DNA of 64,000 nt. Origin: Bacteroidota bacterium (GTDB lineage Bacteria; Bacteroidota; Rhodothermia; Rhodothermales; Rubricoccaceae). Location of the stretch: positions 62,001 to 126,000 of the forward strand of contig JBCBNX010000012.1 of the NCBI GenBank assembly GCA_039821555.1, in the 5' to 3' direction. The number at the start of each line of letters is the position of its first letter. Within the stretch, counting starts at the first letter, position 1. Positions 36,454 to 44,699 of this stretch are shown one piece after another. The notes under the pieces were generated by a model, which worked only from the letters and a program-made list of their open reading frames with translations, was not told the origin of the DNA and ran no database searches. The translations under genes and the position numbers were made by a program.

Positions 36454-37820
36454 AAGCGAAAACGCAGGCCTAGCGTGGGCTCAAACCGGCGCTCGATGAG
36501 ATAGGTCGCGGGGAAGCCATCGATGCGGCCAGGCAACTGGCGAAAGCCGTAGCGAGCTCGCATGCGGGCAACGAGTCGCCTCGTGACCGGATAGTCTACG
36601 TCGAACCGGAGGGTCGTAAGGTCCGCGTCGAAGCCCTGAAACATGTCGCCGAGCTTGCGTACGCCGCCTCGCTCGAAGGCAAATACGAAGCGCAACCCTT
36701 GCGAGGTCGCGTAGGCGGCACGCAGTCGGTGCGCTCCGAGTGGCTGCCCGTCTACCGGGAGCCGCACCGTCTGCGCAAGGAGGAGGCTCTCCCCGAGCCG
36801 CACGCGCACGTCGAAGAGGAGCCCACCACCGGCCTCGATGGAGTCGGCAGCATAGCTCGCGGAGACACGAGGGCGGTCGGGCGAAGCGAAATACGGATCG
36901 GCCTGGACGATCGTGCCGGTGCGAGTCAGCGTGTAGAACGCGGCGATGGGCGTGACACGAACCCCGCGCTCGAAGCCATAGAGCCCAAACCGGGCGTCAA
37001 AATCGACGAGGTCGGCGAAGCGAACCGCGGAGGCCTCAATGCCGACCTCGGCGCTCCCTCCGCGCTCCCACTGATAGGCGCCGCTGGCATACGGGCCTAC
37101 CGTGAACACCTCGCCCCGAAGCGGTACGTGAAGCGATGCGCCTAGTGTGAGCGGGCGCGCGATGCTGTCTGCAGGCAACTCGGCACGCAAGTCGGCGATC
37201 CTGAGGTCATACGTGCCCTCCACGGTGAGCCGCGTTTGCCGAAGCGGCCCTGAGAGGCGCCGAAGCGGTGCTGCCGCAACCTGGCCGCCGACCAAACCAT
37301 CGACGCGTACGTCTTCTAAAAAGCCTGCCAGTGAGACCGTGCCAAGTCGAGCCGCGGCCTCCACGCCAACGGTCCGTTCCTCCCAGGCAGACAAGGTGCT
37401 AAAGCCATCCACGAGGTGGCCCGTGCCGAGGCGGAGGAATTCGAGCGGGCCGAGGCGTAGGTAGAGTGGCGACTCGGGAGTCGGGTTGAGGCGCACGTGG
37501 AGGAGACGGCGGAGGGCGTCGTAAGCTTCGTCGTAGTCCTCCTCGTAGACACCCGAGACGCCTGTCCGGCCTGGCACGAACACGCTCAGCCCCAGCCGCC
37601 CCGTGACGAGCCGGGTTTCGAAGCCGCCGAAGGCGCGCCAGCGGTCGTCGATGAACGAGGGGCCTGCGAGGACCGAGACCTCGCTCTGTTGCACCGGGCC
37701 GAAGCCGCGGCGCTGAGGGGCCTCCCACGGGTCGGCGGCGTGCCCGAAGGTGAGCGGCTGCGCCTCGGCGGCGGCCGTCGCGGCGAAGACGAAGAGCAGG
37801 GCGAGGGTGAGGGGGCGCAT
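36450..37820 (-). CDS. Putative outer-membrane beta-barrel protein
   Basis: 456 residues. A signal peptide (MRPLTLALLFVFAATAAAEAQ) is followed by a chain of amphipathic strands (FGGFETRLVTGRLGLSVFV, VGPYASGAYQWERGGSAEVGIEASAV, LRFVFAFERGG) and a terminal strand ending LGLRFRF, a C-terminal Phe typical of barrels assembled by BAM. No specific family is recognised. ATG 37820 begins the signal peptide. It is convergent with the sensor kinase, sharing the CTAG of both stops, and divergent from the RraA-like gene. Confidence 0.75.
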   Translation of the reverse strand: MRPLTLALLFVFAATAAAEAQPLTFGHAADPWEAPQRRGFGPVQQSEVSVLAGPSFIDDRWRAFGGFETRLVTGRLGLSVFVPGRTGVSGVYEEDYDEAYDALRRLLHVRLNPTPESPLYLRLGPLEFLRLGTGHLVDGFSTLSAWEERTVGVEAAARLGTVSLAGFLEDVRVDGLVGGQVAAAPLRRLSGPLRQTRLTVEGTYDLRIADLRAELPADSIARPLTLGASLHVPLRGEVFTVGPYASGAYQWERGGSAEVGIEASAVRFADLVDFDARFGLYGFERGVRVTPIAAFYTLTRTGTIVQADPYFASPDRPRVSASYAADSIEAGGGLLFDVRVRLGESLLLAQTVRLPVDGQPLGAHRLRAAYATSQGLRFVFAFERGGVRKLGDMFQGFDADLTTLRFDVDYPVTRRLVARMRARYGFRQLPGRIDGFPATYLIERRFEPTLGLRFRF

Positions 37821-37922
37821 CGGAGGGCAGAGGAAGCGCGCCAAGCTACGGACGCCAGACGGTGTGTATCCTCCGGCGTTGCCCTAGCTCGTGCCCTAGC
37901 TCGTCTACGCCAAGCGCTCAAC

Positions 37923-38414
37923 ATGCCCGGCTCTCTCTACACCGCCGATGTCCTCGATCAGCACCCCGACTGGAACGCCGTCGGCCTACACTTCCAGGAC
38001 TTTGGCAGCGTCGTCGCGTTCCACGGTGCCATCGAGACGGTGAAGGTGTTCGAGGACAACGTGCTGGTCAAGCAGGCGCTCGGCCAGCCCGGCCGGGGCC
38101 GCGTGTTGGTGGTGGACGGCGGGGGCTCGCGGCGGTGCGCCCTCTGCGGGGGCAACGTGGCTATGCTGGCTCGCGACAACGACTGGGCCGGCCTCGTCAT
38201 CTACGGTGCGCTCCGCGACCGCCACGAGATCGCCGAGGTCGAAATCGGGGTAAAAGCGCTGGGGACGCACCCGCGCAAGAGCGTCAAGCGAGGCGAAGGG
38301 CAGCAGGGCATCCCCGTCACCTTCGCGGGCGTCACCTTCGCGCCGGGCGCCTACCTCGTCGCCGACGGCGATGGCATCGTTGTGGGGCCCACCGCGCCCG
38401 ACCTAGATTGCTGA
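37923..38414 (+). CDS. RraA-family protein
   Basis: 163 residues, the normal RraA size. GQPGRGRVLVVDGGGSRRCALCGGNVAMLARDNDWAG and VIYGALRDRHEIAEVEIGVKALGTHPRKSVKRGEG match the RraA fold and signature. In E. coli RraA inhibits RNase E; other members are HMG/CHA aldolases. GALRD and the later ADGDGIVV include the Arg-Asp and Asp residues used by the aldolases, so the role is open. ATG 37923 gives the standard N-terminus (SLYTADVLDQHPD). Confidence 0.92.
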   Translation: MPGSLYTADVLDQHPDWNAVGLHFQDFGSVVAFHGAIETVKVFEDNVLVKQALGQPGRGRVLVVDGGGSRRCALCGGNVAMLARDNDWAGLVIYGALRDRHEIAEVEIGVKALGTHPRKSVKRGEGQQGIPVTFAGVTFAPGAYLVADGDGIVVGPTAPDLDC

Positions 38415-38463
38415 GCGACCTAAGTCCACGGCTTGTCTGGCGCCCACTTCAGCACCGCGCGTG

Positions 38464-40032
38464 CTACAGCACTTCGCTCTTGAGGTAGTCAGCGATCCGC
38501 AAAACGTGTGCTGCGATGGTGAGCGTCGGGTTGGTGGCGCCAGACGACGGGAAGAAGCTCGCGTCGGCGATGAACAGGTTCGCGACGTCGTGCGTGCGTC
38601 CGAACACGTCTACGACGCCGTCGGTCGGGGCGGTGCTCATTCGGCACGTGCCGCACTGGTGGTTCACCACACCAAGCGGCATCGGGACGCGGTAGAACTC
38701 GTCGAAGCCTTGCTTGCGCAGCGCTGCTTCGAGGAGGTCCATGAGCTTGCCGTGCGCGCCGCGGTTCGTCCACGTGTAGTGTAGCCGGATGCGCCCGTCG
38801 TCGGTGAGGTCGACGCGGTTTTCGTAGAGCGGAAGGTCCTCGCCCTGCACCCACCAGTCGACGGAATGTGCGGCAATGCGGTCGTACTCCTCGTCCGAAT
38901 ACGCGCCGTCGGGGAGGTCCTGCTTGATCTGCCACCCGGCGTGCTTGCCCATCAGATGAACGTGTCCGAGTGGGATCGCGTCGAAGTCGGAGCCGTCTTT
39001 TGCGCCGAAGTAGAAGTCGTTGATGGCGAGTGTCTTCTGGAAGCGCGTGGGGTTGGGCGTCTGGCTCGCGACGGTGTAGAACTTGGAGGTGACGTGCCGC
39101 ATGAAGTGCCGCCCGACGCGTCCCGACGTGTTCGCGAGGCCGTTGGGATGCGCGCTGTTGGCTGAGCGAAAGAGCAGCGTGGGTGTCTGGATCGCTCCAG
39201 CTGCGAGCACATAGACGTCGGCGGTGTAGCGTACGGTCTCGCCTCCTACCGTCACATCGATGCCGGTGACCTCCGTGCCGCTGGCATTCGTCAGCACTTT
39301 TGTGGCGAGGGCGTCCGTGACCAGGTCTACGTTGTCGTTGGCGGCGGCGGGGATGACGGTTGCTGTCTCGGCGTCCATCTTGAGGTGCAGCATATCGGGA
39401 TAGCCGTCGAACGCCGCGCGGCCCATCGCGCCGAAGACTTCGCGGAGCACGAACTCGCCACCGCCGGGGTTGGCCTCGCTGAACTTCACGCCCATCGGAA
39501 GGTCGAGCGGCTGCAAGCCAGCCGCGCGGAGCCCCTCGGCGACTTCGCCGATGCGCGGGTCGTGCGCGATGGCGGGGTGGGGGTAGGGGCCGCCTGCCGG
39601 AGGCTCGAACGGGTCCGAGCCGCGGCTACCGTGCACGTGGTAGATCGCTTCGGCCTGGTCGTAGTAGGGGGCATAATCGTCGTACGAGAGCGGCCACGCC
39701 GGCGAGAGGCCGTCCTCGTGCTGCATCGCGGTGAAGTCCTCGGGGCGCAGCCGCAAAAGTGCCGAGCCGTAGACTTTCGTGTTGCCGCCGAGCCAGTAGA
39801 ACATGCCCGGTTGGAAATCCTCGCCGGTGTGCCCGTCGATCCACTGCTCCTCGGACTTGTAGCGCCCCTCGACGAAGAGCTTCACGGGGTCCCAATTTTC
39901 GCGCTCGCGTGGGAGCGACCCTAGGCGGTTCAGCACGCGGATCGATTTACCGGTGGGCGCTAGGGCGTACGCGAGCGCGCCGCCGCCGACCCCCGCACCG
40001 ATGATGAGAACGTCGGAGTGCGTGGCAGTCAT
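38464..40032 (-). CDS. GMC-family oxidoreductase
   Basis: 522 residues. The FAD dinucleotide motif VLIIGAGVGGGALAYAL opens the protein. FYWLGGNTKVYGSALLRLRPEDF is the substrate-barrel entry of the glucose/gluconate dehydrogenase branch. The C-terminal block NHQCGTCRMS, DVFGRTHDVANLFIADASFFPSSGATNPTLTI holds the catalytic His and Asn region. It oxidises an alcohol or sugar with FAD; substrate unknown. No twin-arginine signal is visible. ATG 40032 starts the FAD motif region. The DDAH-like gene lies upstream on the same strand. Confidence 0.9.
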   Translation of the reverse strand: MTATHSDVLIIGAGVGGGALAYALAPTGKSIRVLNRLGSLPRERENWDPVKLFVEGRYKSEEQWIDGHTGEDFQPGMFYWLGGNTKVYGSALLRLRPEDFTAMQHEDGLSPAWPLSYDDYAPYYDQAEAIYHVHGSRGSDPFEPPAGGPYPHPAIAHDPRIGEVAEGLRAAGLQPLDLPMGVKFSEANPGGGEFVLREVFGAMGRAAFDGYPDMLHLKMDAETATVIPAAANDNVDLVTDALATKVLTNASGTEVTGIDVTVGGETVRYTADVYVLAAGAIQTPTLLFRSANSAHPNGLANTSGRVGRHFMRHVTSKFYTVASQTPNPTRFQKTLAINDFYFGAKDGSDFDAIPLGHVHLMGKHAGWQIKQDLPDGAYSDEEYDRIAAHSVDWWVQGEDLPLYENRVDLTDDGRIRLHYTWTNRGAHGKLMDLLEAALRKQGFDEFYRVPMPLGVVNHQCGTCRMSTAPTDGVVDVFGRTHDVANLFIADASFFPSSGATNPTLTIAAHVLRIADYLKSEVL

Positions 40033-40043
40033 GTGAGGAGAGA

Positions 40044-40202
40044 GTTGCGGTGGGGCGGTAAGGCCGTGTTGCGGTGGCACTGAGAAAGACGATGCGCTGC
40101 ACGGGTGCCGTACACAAAAGATGCGGTACACACCAGCGGAGAGGTGACCAGGAGAGCCAGGATACTGCGGACATCGCGGTACCGCCCCACTGCGACACCG
40201 CC
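40044..40202. repeat. GCGGTG-word inverted repeat between GMC and DDAH-like genes
   Basis: The left part (about 40044-40080) reads GTTGCGGTGGGGCGGTAAGG and CCGTGTTGCGGTGG. The right part (about 40175-40202) carries CGGTACCGCCCCACTGCGAC and ACCGCCGTG, its degenerate inverse. The left part also shares long words with 50328-50362 downstream of gpsA. Confidence 0.65.
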
Positions 40203-40206
40203 GTGC

Positions 40207-41121
40207 CTACCAAAACATGTTCTTCATGCAGAAGACAGAACCGCCTGCCTTGAGGAACTCGCTGGTGTCCAGCTCGACGGGCGTGTAGCCATGCTCGCGT
40301 AGGATCGTTACGGTCTTAGTGCATCCCCGCTGGATGAGGACGTGTTGGCCATCGGGGCTATGCGCGTTGCATGCGAAGAGGTCCCGGGCTTCAGATTCAG
40401 GCACGGCAAGCGCCCACTCAAAGTGGGCGGCAATCAGCGCGCGGCCTTCCTCGTCGAACGCACCAGGGTAAAAGAGCGCCGAGTGCTCGTCGAGCGGACA
40501 GAGGCACGTGTCGAGGTGATAGAAGTCGGGGTCGGTGAGCTTGAGCGGGATGATGGGGAAGCCCAGCTTGGCCGCGAACCGCTCGTAGACGGCGCGGTCG
40601 GTGCGGTAGCCATAGCCGCCCCAGAGGAGGAAGCGCCCCGGGTGCCAGAGCGCGTCGCCCATGCCCTCGAAGTCGCCGGGCAGGTCTGGGTCGAGCGCGT
40701 GTACCTCATAGCCGAGGTCGCGGAAGAAGTCGGCGTAGTGCTTGACCTCGGGCTTGCGCTCGTCGGCGTGCATGCGGCTGAGAATCGCGCCTCGGGTGCC
40801 GTCTGGAAGCCGATAGGGGAGAACCTGGTTGGCGCAGAACACCATGTCTGGCAGTCCAGGCTGTCCCGGGATCGTATGGACGTCCAGGCCAAGCTCGGCA
40901 TAGGCGGTACGCAAGGCTTCCCACTGGGCGCGAGCCCGGTCGCGGTCCACCGTCCCGACGTGGCCCGCCATGTGGGGGTTGATGACGTAGGCGACCTCGA
41001 AGTGGTCGGGCGCGGTCAGCACGACGGAGCGCGGGCGTGGAATCGCTGGCAACTGCGCAAGGGACAGCGCATTCAAGTCCGCGCCCGCGTCGAGGGCGTC
41101 AGGGAGCAGAGGCGAAGACAT
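40207..41121 (-). CDS. Dimethylargininase/arginine deiminase-superfamily hydrolase
   Basis: 304 residues. The guanidino-modifying fold is seen from LPDMVFCANQVLP, DFEGMGDALW, YGYRTDRAVYERFA, YHLDTCLCPLDE (catalytic His) and the C-terminal GGSVFCMKNMFW with the nucleophilic Cys. DDAH and related enzymes hydrolyse methylated arginines to citrulline, or arginine to ornithine in the dihydrolase branch; the substrate cannot be fixed here. ATG 41121 is used because the in-frame codon at 41127 is TTG. GMC oxidoreductase lies downstream on the same strand. Confidence 0.83.
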   Translation of the reverse strand: MSSPLLPDALDAGADLNALSLAQLPAIPRPRSVVLTAPDHFEVAYVINPHMAGHVGTVDRDRARAQWEALRTAYAELGLDVHTIPGQPGLPDMVFCANQVLPYRLPDGTRGAILSRMHADERKPEVKHYADFFRDLGYEVHALDPDLPGDFEGMGDALWHPGRFLLWGGYGYRTDRAVYERFAAKLGFPIIPLKLTDPDFYHLDTCLCPLDEHSALFYPGAFDEEGRALIAAHFEWALAVPESEARDLFACNAHSPDGQHVLIQRGCTKTVTILREHGYTPVELDTSEFLKAGGSVFCMKNMFW

Positions 41122-41283
41122 CGGCAAACGGGGGAGGAGGGAGACGATGCAGGACGCACCAAGCTACCACCTCCCACACGTGGCTGGCTCACGGCGGTCG
41201 ACGCGCAACGCTCGCTCTGCACCCCGTGCTCCTCGGTAGTCGGCGCGCTCCCGAGGGCCACCGGCCAACACGATCCCAAGGCT

Positions 41284-41322
41284 GAGGGCGGCCTGCCGAG
41301 TTGTCTCGGCACGACCGCCCTC
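41284..41322 (-). terminator. Strong hairpin beyond the 41350-42321 gene
   Basis: GAGGGCGG...CCGCCCTC (41284-41291, 41315-41322) encloses TGCCGAG-TTGT-CTCGGCA (41294-41300, 41305-41311), two stacked stems. It lies 28 bases past the lipoprotein stop on the minus strand. There is no T tract on either strand, so termination or 3' protection is only likely. Confidence 0.5.
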
Positions 41323-41349
41323 CTGGCTTCGAGGCGTCGTCAACGAGCC

Positions 41350-42321
41350 TCAGTCGCGCATCTCCGCGAGCAGCGCTTCGCTCACGAAGGCGTCGACGCG
41401 GACGGCGTCGCGGACCTCGCTTACGCGCATGCCGTCGAGTGCGCGCATCAGCTCAGGCTCGTCCTTGGCGCTCATGCGCATGCCCGAGATGGCTCCCCGG
41501 ACGATGTCCGCCACGTCGCCCGGCGCAATGGAGTCAGCGGTCTGGCCAAAGAACGAGACGTCGAGGCCGTCGTCGCCGAAGCCGGCCGAGACAACGATGC
41601 GCTGCATGTACTGCCCTGCGTCGAGCACGGCGTCGCTCGGACCGCGCTGCGCCGCGAAGTCCATCGAGCGCACGGCGAACCAGGCATCGTCGGGGTGCGC
41701 GGCGTGGTCGAGGAGCGCCATCATCGTGGCGTTGGCGCGGAGGCCTGAGCCCCCGTCGGCCATGCGGTCGAGCACGGCGCGCACGCTCGCATCATCCCCC
41801 CCCACCATCATCTCGTCGTTGGGCAGGGCGAAGCTGAAGGCTTCGCCGTCGGAGTCGGTGGAGACAAAGAGCGGGGTGTCTCGGTAGAGCGTGCGCTCGG
41901 TGTCCATGTCGGACTGGTCCTGCAGGTAGGCGTCGATGCGGGCGCGGTCCACGTCGGCATACATCAGCATGACCACGGAGCCGGAGTTCGGGTTGGCGGC
42001 AACGTAGACGCGCTCGGTGTCCTCTTCAAAGTCGAAGCCGGTGCGCGCCATGAAGTCGTTGATGCGGGCCGCGCCCTCGCCGGTCATGGAGTCGATGCCC
42101 ATGCCCGCGTCCGTGAGCGACGCCAGGGCATCGGAGGCGCGCGCCTCGGCAACATTGATCAGCCCGACCACGTCGGCGTCGGCGGGCAGGAGGTCGAGGG
42201 CCGTGCGCGTCGTGAGCGTGAAGGCGCCAGCCTGCTCGGCCGTGGGCGAGGTGCACGCCGTAAAGGCAAGCGGCGCAGCCACCAGGAGCAGCGGTAGCGC
42301 GAAAAGACGGAGTGGTCGCAT
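41350..42321 (-). CDS. Hypothetical lipoprotein
   Basis: 323 residues. Signal peptide MRPLRLFALPLLLVAAPLAFTAC ends in a lipobox (FTAC). The mature part is acidic and Ala/Asp-rich: LLPADADVVGLINVAEA, RVYVAANPNSGSVVMLMYADVDR, NDEMMVGGDDASVRAVLDRM, DAWFAVRSMDFAAQR. The repeated theme of a model value tested per residue resembles DUF3352-like periplasmic proteins, but I cannot assign a family. ATG 42321 starts the signal peptide. It is divergent from the APC transporter gene. Confidence 0.75.
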   Translation of the reverse strand: MRPLRLFALPLLLVAAPLAFTACTSPTAEQAGAFTLTTRTALDLLPADADVVGLINVAEARASDALASLTDAGMGIDSMTGEGAARINDFMARTGFDFEEDTERVYVAANPNSGSVVMLMYADVDRARIDAYLQDQSDMDTERTLYRDTPLFVSTDSDGEAFSFALPNDEMMVGGDDASVRAVLDRMADGGSGLRANATMMALLDHAAHPDDAWFAVRSMDFAAQRGPSDAVLDAGQYMQRIVVSAGFGDDGLDVSFFGQTADSIAPGDVADIVRGAISGMRMSAKDEPELMRALDGMRVSEVRDAVRVDAFVSEALLAEMRD

Positions 42322-42481
42322 GTGCGAAAAGGGTGGAGGCTCGTGGAGTGGCGCGGATAGACTCCGGGCCTGCGCGGCCCGAGACGAGGGCTGCGCCGGT
42401 GAGGTTACAGTCCGGCCCAATCTTCGCAAAGCTTGCGATTTCGTATCCTCGCCTCCCCCTCACCACGCACATCTCCTCCGC

Positions 42482-44626
42482 ATGGCCGGTGCCACGCCCG
42501 GAGCCAAGCTCCGCAAAGAACTCGGACTCTTCGACGTCTACGCCATCTGCACGGGCGCGATGTTCAGCAGCGGGTTCTTCCTCCTACCGGGGCTCGCGGC
42601 CGCCAAAACGGGCCCGTCGGTGATGCTGGCCTACTTATTTGCAGGCGTGCTTATCCTCCCTGCGATGTTCAGCCAGGCTGAACTGAGCACCGCGCTGCCC
42701 CGCGCGGGCGGAGCCTACTACTTCCTCGACCGTGCGCTCGGCCCCATGATCGGGACGATTGGCGGGCTCGGGACCTTCTTCGCGCTCACCTTAAAAACGG
42801 CTTTCGCGCTGGTGGGCATCGGCGCGTATGCGTCGCTCTACGTCGAGGTGCCGGTCAAGACGGTCGCCATCGCGCTCACGGCCGTGTTTGTGGCGATCAA
42901 CGTCGCTGGAGCGAAGGAGACGAGCGGGCTGCAGCGCGTGCTCGTGGTGATCCTCATGGGCGTGCTGGCCTTCTTCATCGTCCAAGGTCTGCTGGAAGTC
43001 TTCGTCGACCAGTCGCCAGAGCGGACGCGCGAGCAGCTGACGCCGTTCATGCCGTTCGGCGTCGCCGGGTTGCTCTCGACGATCGGCTTCGTGTTCGTTT
43101 CGTACGCGGGGCTGACAAAGGTAGCGAGTGTCGCTGAGGAGATCAAAAACCCCGACCGCAACATCCCACTGGGGATGATCCTCGCGCTCGCCTCGACCTC
43201 GTTCGTCTACGTCGCGGGCGTGTTCATCCTCGTGGAGGTCCTCGACCCCAACGAGTTGCGGTCCGACTTGACGCCAGTGGCAACGGCCGCCGCGGCGTTC
43301 TTCGACTGGCTGCCGGGCGGTGCGGGCGTCGTGCTGATCGTGATCGCAGCGCTCGCGGCGTTCGCCTCGACGGGTAACGCGGGCGTCCTGGCGGCGTCGC
43401 GCTACCCGCTCGCGATGGCGCGCGACCGCCTCGTCCCGACCTCGCTCGCCAACCTCGGCCGCTTCCAGACGCCGACGCGGGCTATCCTGCTCACCGGGGC
43501 GGTGATGGTGGTCTTCATCCTCGCCTTCGACGAAGAGGGCATCGCCAAGCTCGCGAGCGCGTTTCAGCTTGCCATCTTCGCGCTCATCAACCTCGCGGTG
43601 ATCGTGATGCGCGAGAGCCGCATTCGGTCTTACGACCCCGGCTACCGTAGCCCGCTCTACCCGTGGATGCAGCTGGCGGGCATCGTGATTTCGTTCGTGC
43701 TCATCGCGTACATGGGCTGGATGGCGGTGCTCTTCACAATCGGCATCATCGCGTTCTGCATCGGGTGGTACGTCTGGTATGCCCGCGACCACGTCGTGCG
43801 CGACGGCGCAATCTACCACTGGTTCGCGCGCCTCGGCGAGCGGCGCTACGAAGGCCTCGACCGCGAATTTCGGGGCATCCTGAAGGAGAAAGGCCTCCGC
43901 GACGAAGACCCGTTCGACGAGGTCGTCATGCGCGCACGCGTCTTGGACGTGTCGCCCACCGCGTCCTACGAAGACGTGCTCCGCGACGGCGCGCGGCTCC
44001 TCGCCGAGCGCGTGCCCGTCCCGCTGGCCACGCTGGAGCAGGGCTTCCTCGACGGCACCCGCGTGGGTGCGACGCCGACGATCCGCGGGGCCGCGCTGCC
44101 GCACCTGCGCCTGCTCGAAGTCAGCGAGCCCGAGTTGGTCCTCGCACGCTCGCGGCAGGGGCTTGAACTTGAGGTCACGGATTCCCTCGGCACGGCCCAC
44201 GCCGCGCTGCCCGCCGACGAGGACGACCCGCTCGTGCACGCTGTTTTTCTGCTCATCAGCCCCGAGGACGACCCCGGCCAGCACCTCCGCATGCTCGCGC
44301 AGATCGCCTCGCGGCTGGACGACCCCGGCTTCATGGATGCTTGGCAGGCCGCACCGGATGCGCAGGCACTCACCGACCTGCTCCTCCGCGACGCCCGCTT
44401 CCTCACGCTCCGCCTTCGCGACGACGACGCCACCGAGTCGCTCATCGACCGCAAGCTGATGGAGGTGCAGTGGCCTCCCGACTGTTTGGTAGCTGTGATC
44501 CGGCGCGGCGAGACGATGGTGGTGCCCCAGGGCCGCACCGTACTTCAGGAGGGCGACCGCGTGACGCTCCTCGGCGAGCCGGCGGCCATCCACGCCCTCC
44601 GCACGACTTACCTCGGCGACGCGTAG
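42482..44626 (+). CDS. APC-superfamily amino acid permease fused to EIIA-like and TrkA_C-like domains
   Basis: 714 residues. Residues 10-450 are an APC permease with about 12 helices (FDVYAICTGAMFSSGFFLLPGL, PRAGGAYYFLDRALGP, GFVFVSYAGLTKVASVAEEIKNPDRNIP). A soluble tail follows: a PTS EIIA type-2-like domain (about 490-640) with H541 in GAALPHLRLLEV at the place of the phospho-His, then a TrkA_C/RCK_C-like module (about 650-710; VAVIRRGETMVVPQGRTVLQEGDRVTLLG). The permease probably moves amino acids; the tail probably regulates it by ligand or phosphorylation (inference). ATG 42482 begins the cytoplasmic N-terminus. Confidence 0.87.
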   Translation: MAGATPGAKLRKELGLFDVYAICTGAMFSSGFFLLPGLAAAKTGPSVMLAYLFAGVLILPAMFSQAELSTALPRAGGAYYFLDRALGPMIGTIGGLGTFFALTLKTAFALVGIGAYASLYVEVPVKTVAIALTAVFVAINVAGAKETSGLQRVLVVILMGVLAFFIVQGLLEVFVDQSPERTREQLTPFMPFGVAGLLSTIGFVFVSYAGLTKVASVAEEIKNPDRNIPLGMILALASTSFVYVAGVFILVEVLDPNELRSDLTPVATAAAAFFDWLPGGAGVVLIVIAALAAFASTGNAGVLAASRYPLAMARDRLVPTSLANLGRFQTPTRAILLTGAVMVVFILAFDEEGIAKLASAFQLAIFALINLAVIVMRESRIRSYDPGYRSPLYPWMQLAGIVISFVLIAYMGWMAVLFTIGIIAFCIGWYVWYARDHVVRDGAIYHWFARLGERRYEGLDREFRGILKEKGLRDEDPFDEVVMRARVLDVSPTASYEDVLRDGARLLAERVPVPLATLEQGFLDGTRVGATPTIRGAALPHLRLLEVSEPELVLARSRQGLELEVTDSLGTAHAALPADEDDPLVHAVFLLISPEDDPGQHLRMLAQIASRLDDPGFMDAWQAAPDAQALTDLLLRDARFLTLRLRDDDATESLIDRKLMEVQWPPDCLVAVIRRGETMVVPQGRTVLQEGDRVTLLGEPAAIHALRTTYLGDA

Positions 44627-44699
44627 CGCGGGAAGGCCTTGGACGACGAGAGCCCGTCGGTTATGCTGTAGGTGTCCCGTTCACCTGCCGTCGGCGCTC

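Noticed and set aside
36700..37145. Plus-strand open frame inside the outer-membrane protein gene
   Set aside because: It is out of phase with a protein that has a signal peptide and C-terminal Phe, and it lacks any domain of its own.
42791..44593. A 600-codon open frame antisense to the APC permease gene
   Set aside because: It is the complement of a clear permease and reads as His/Glu/Asp/Arg-rich low-complexity sequence typical of such shadows.
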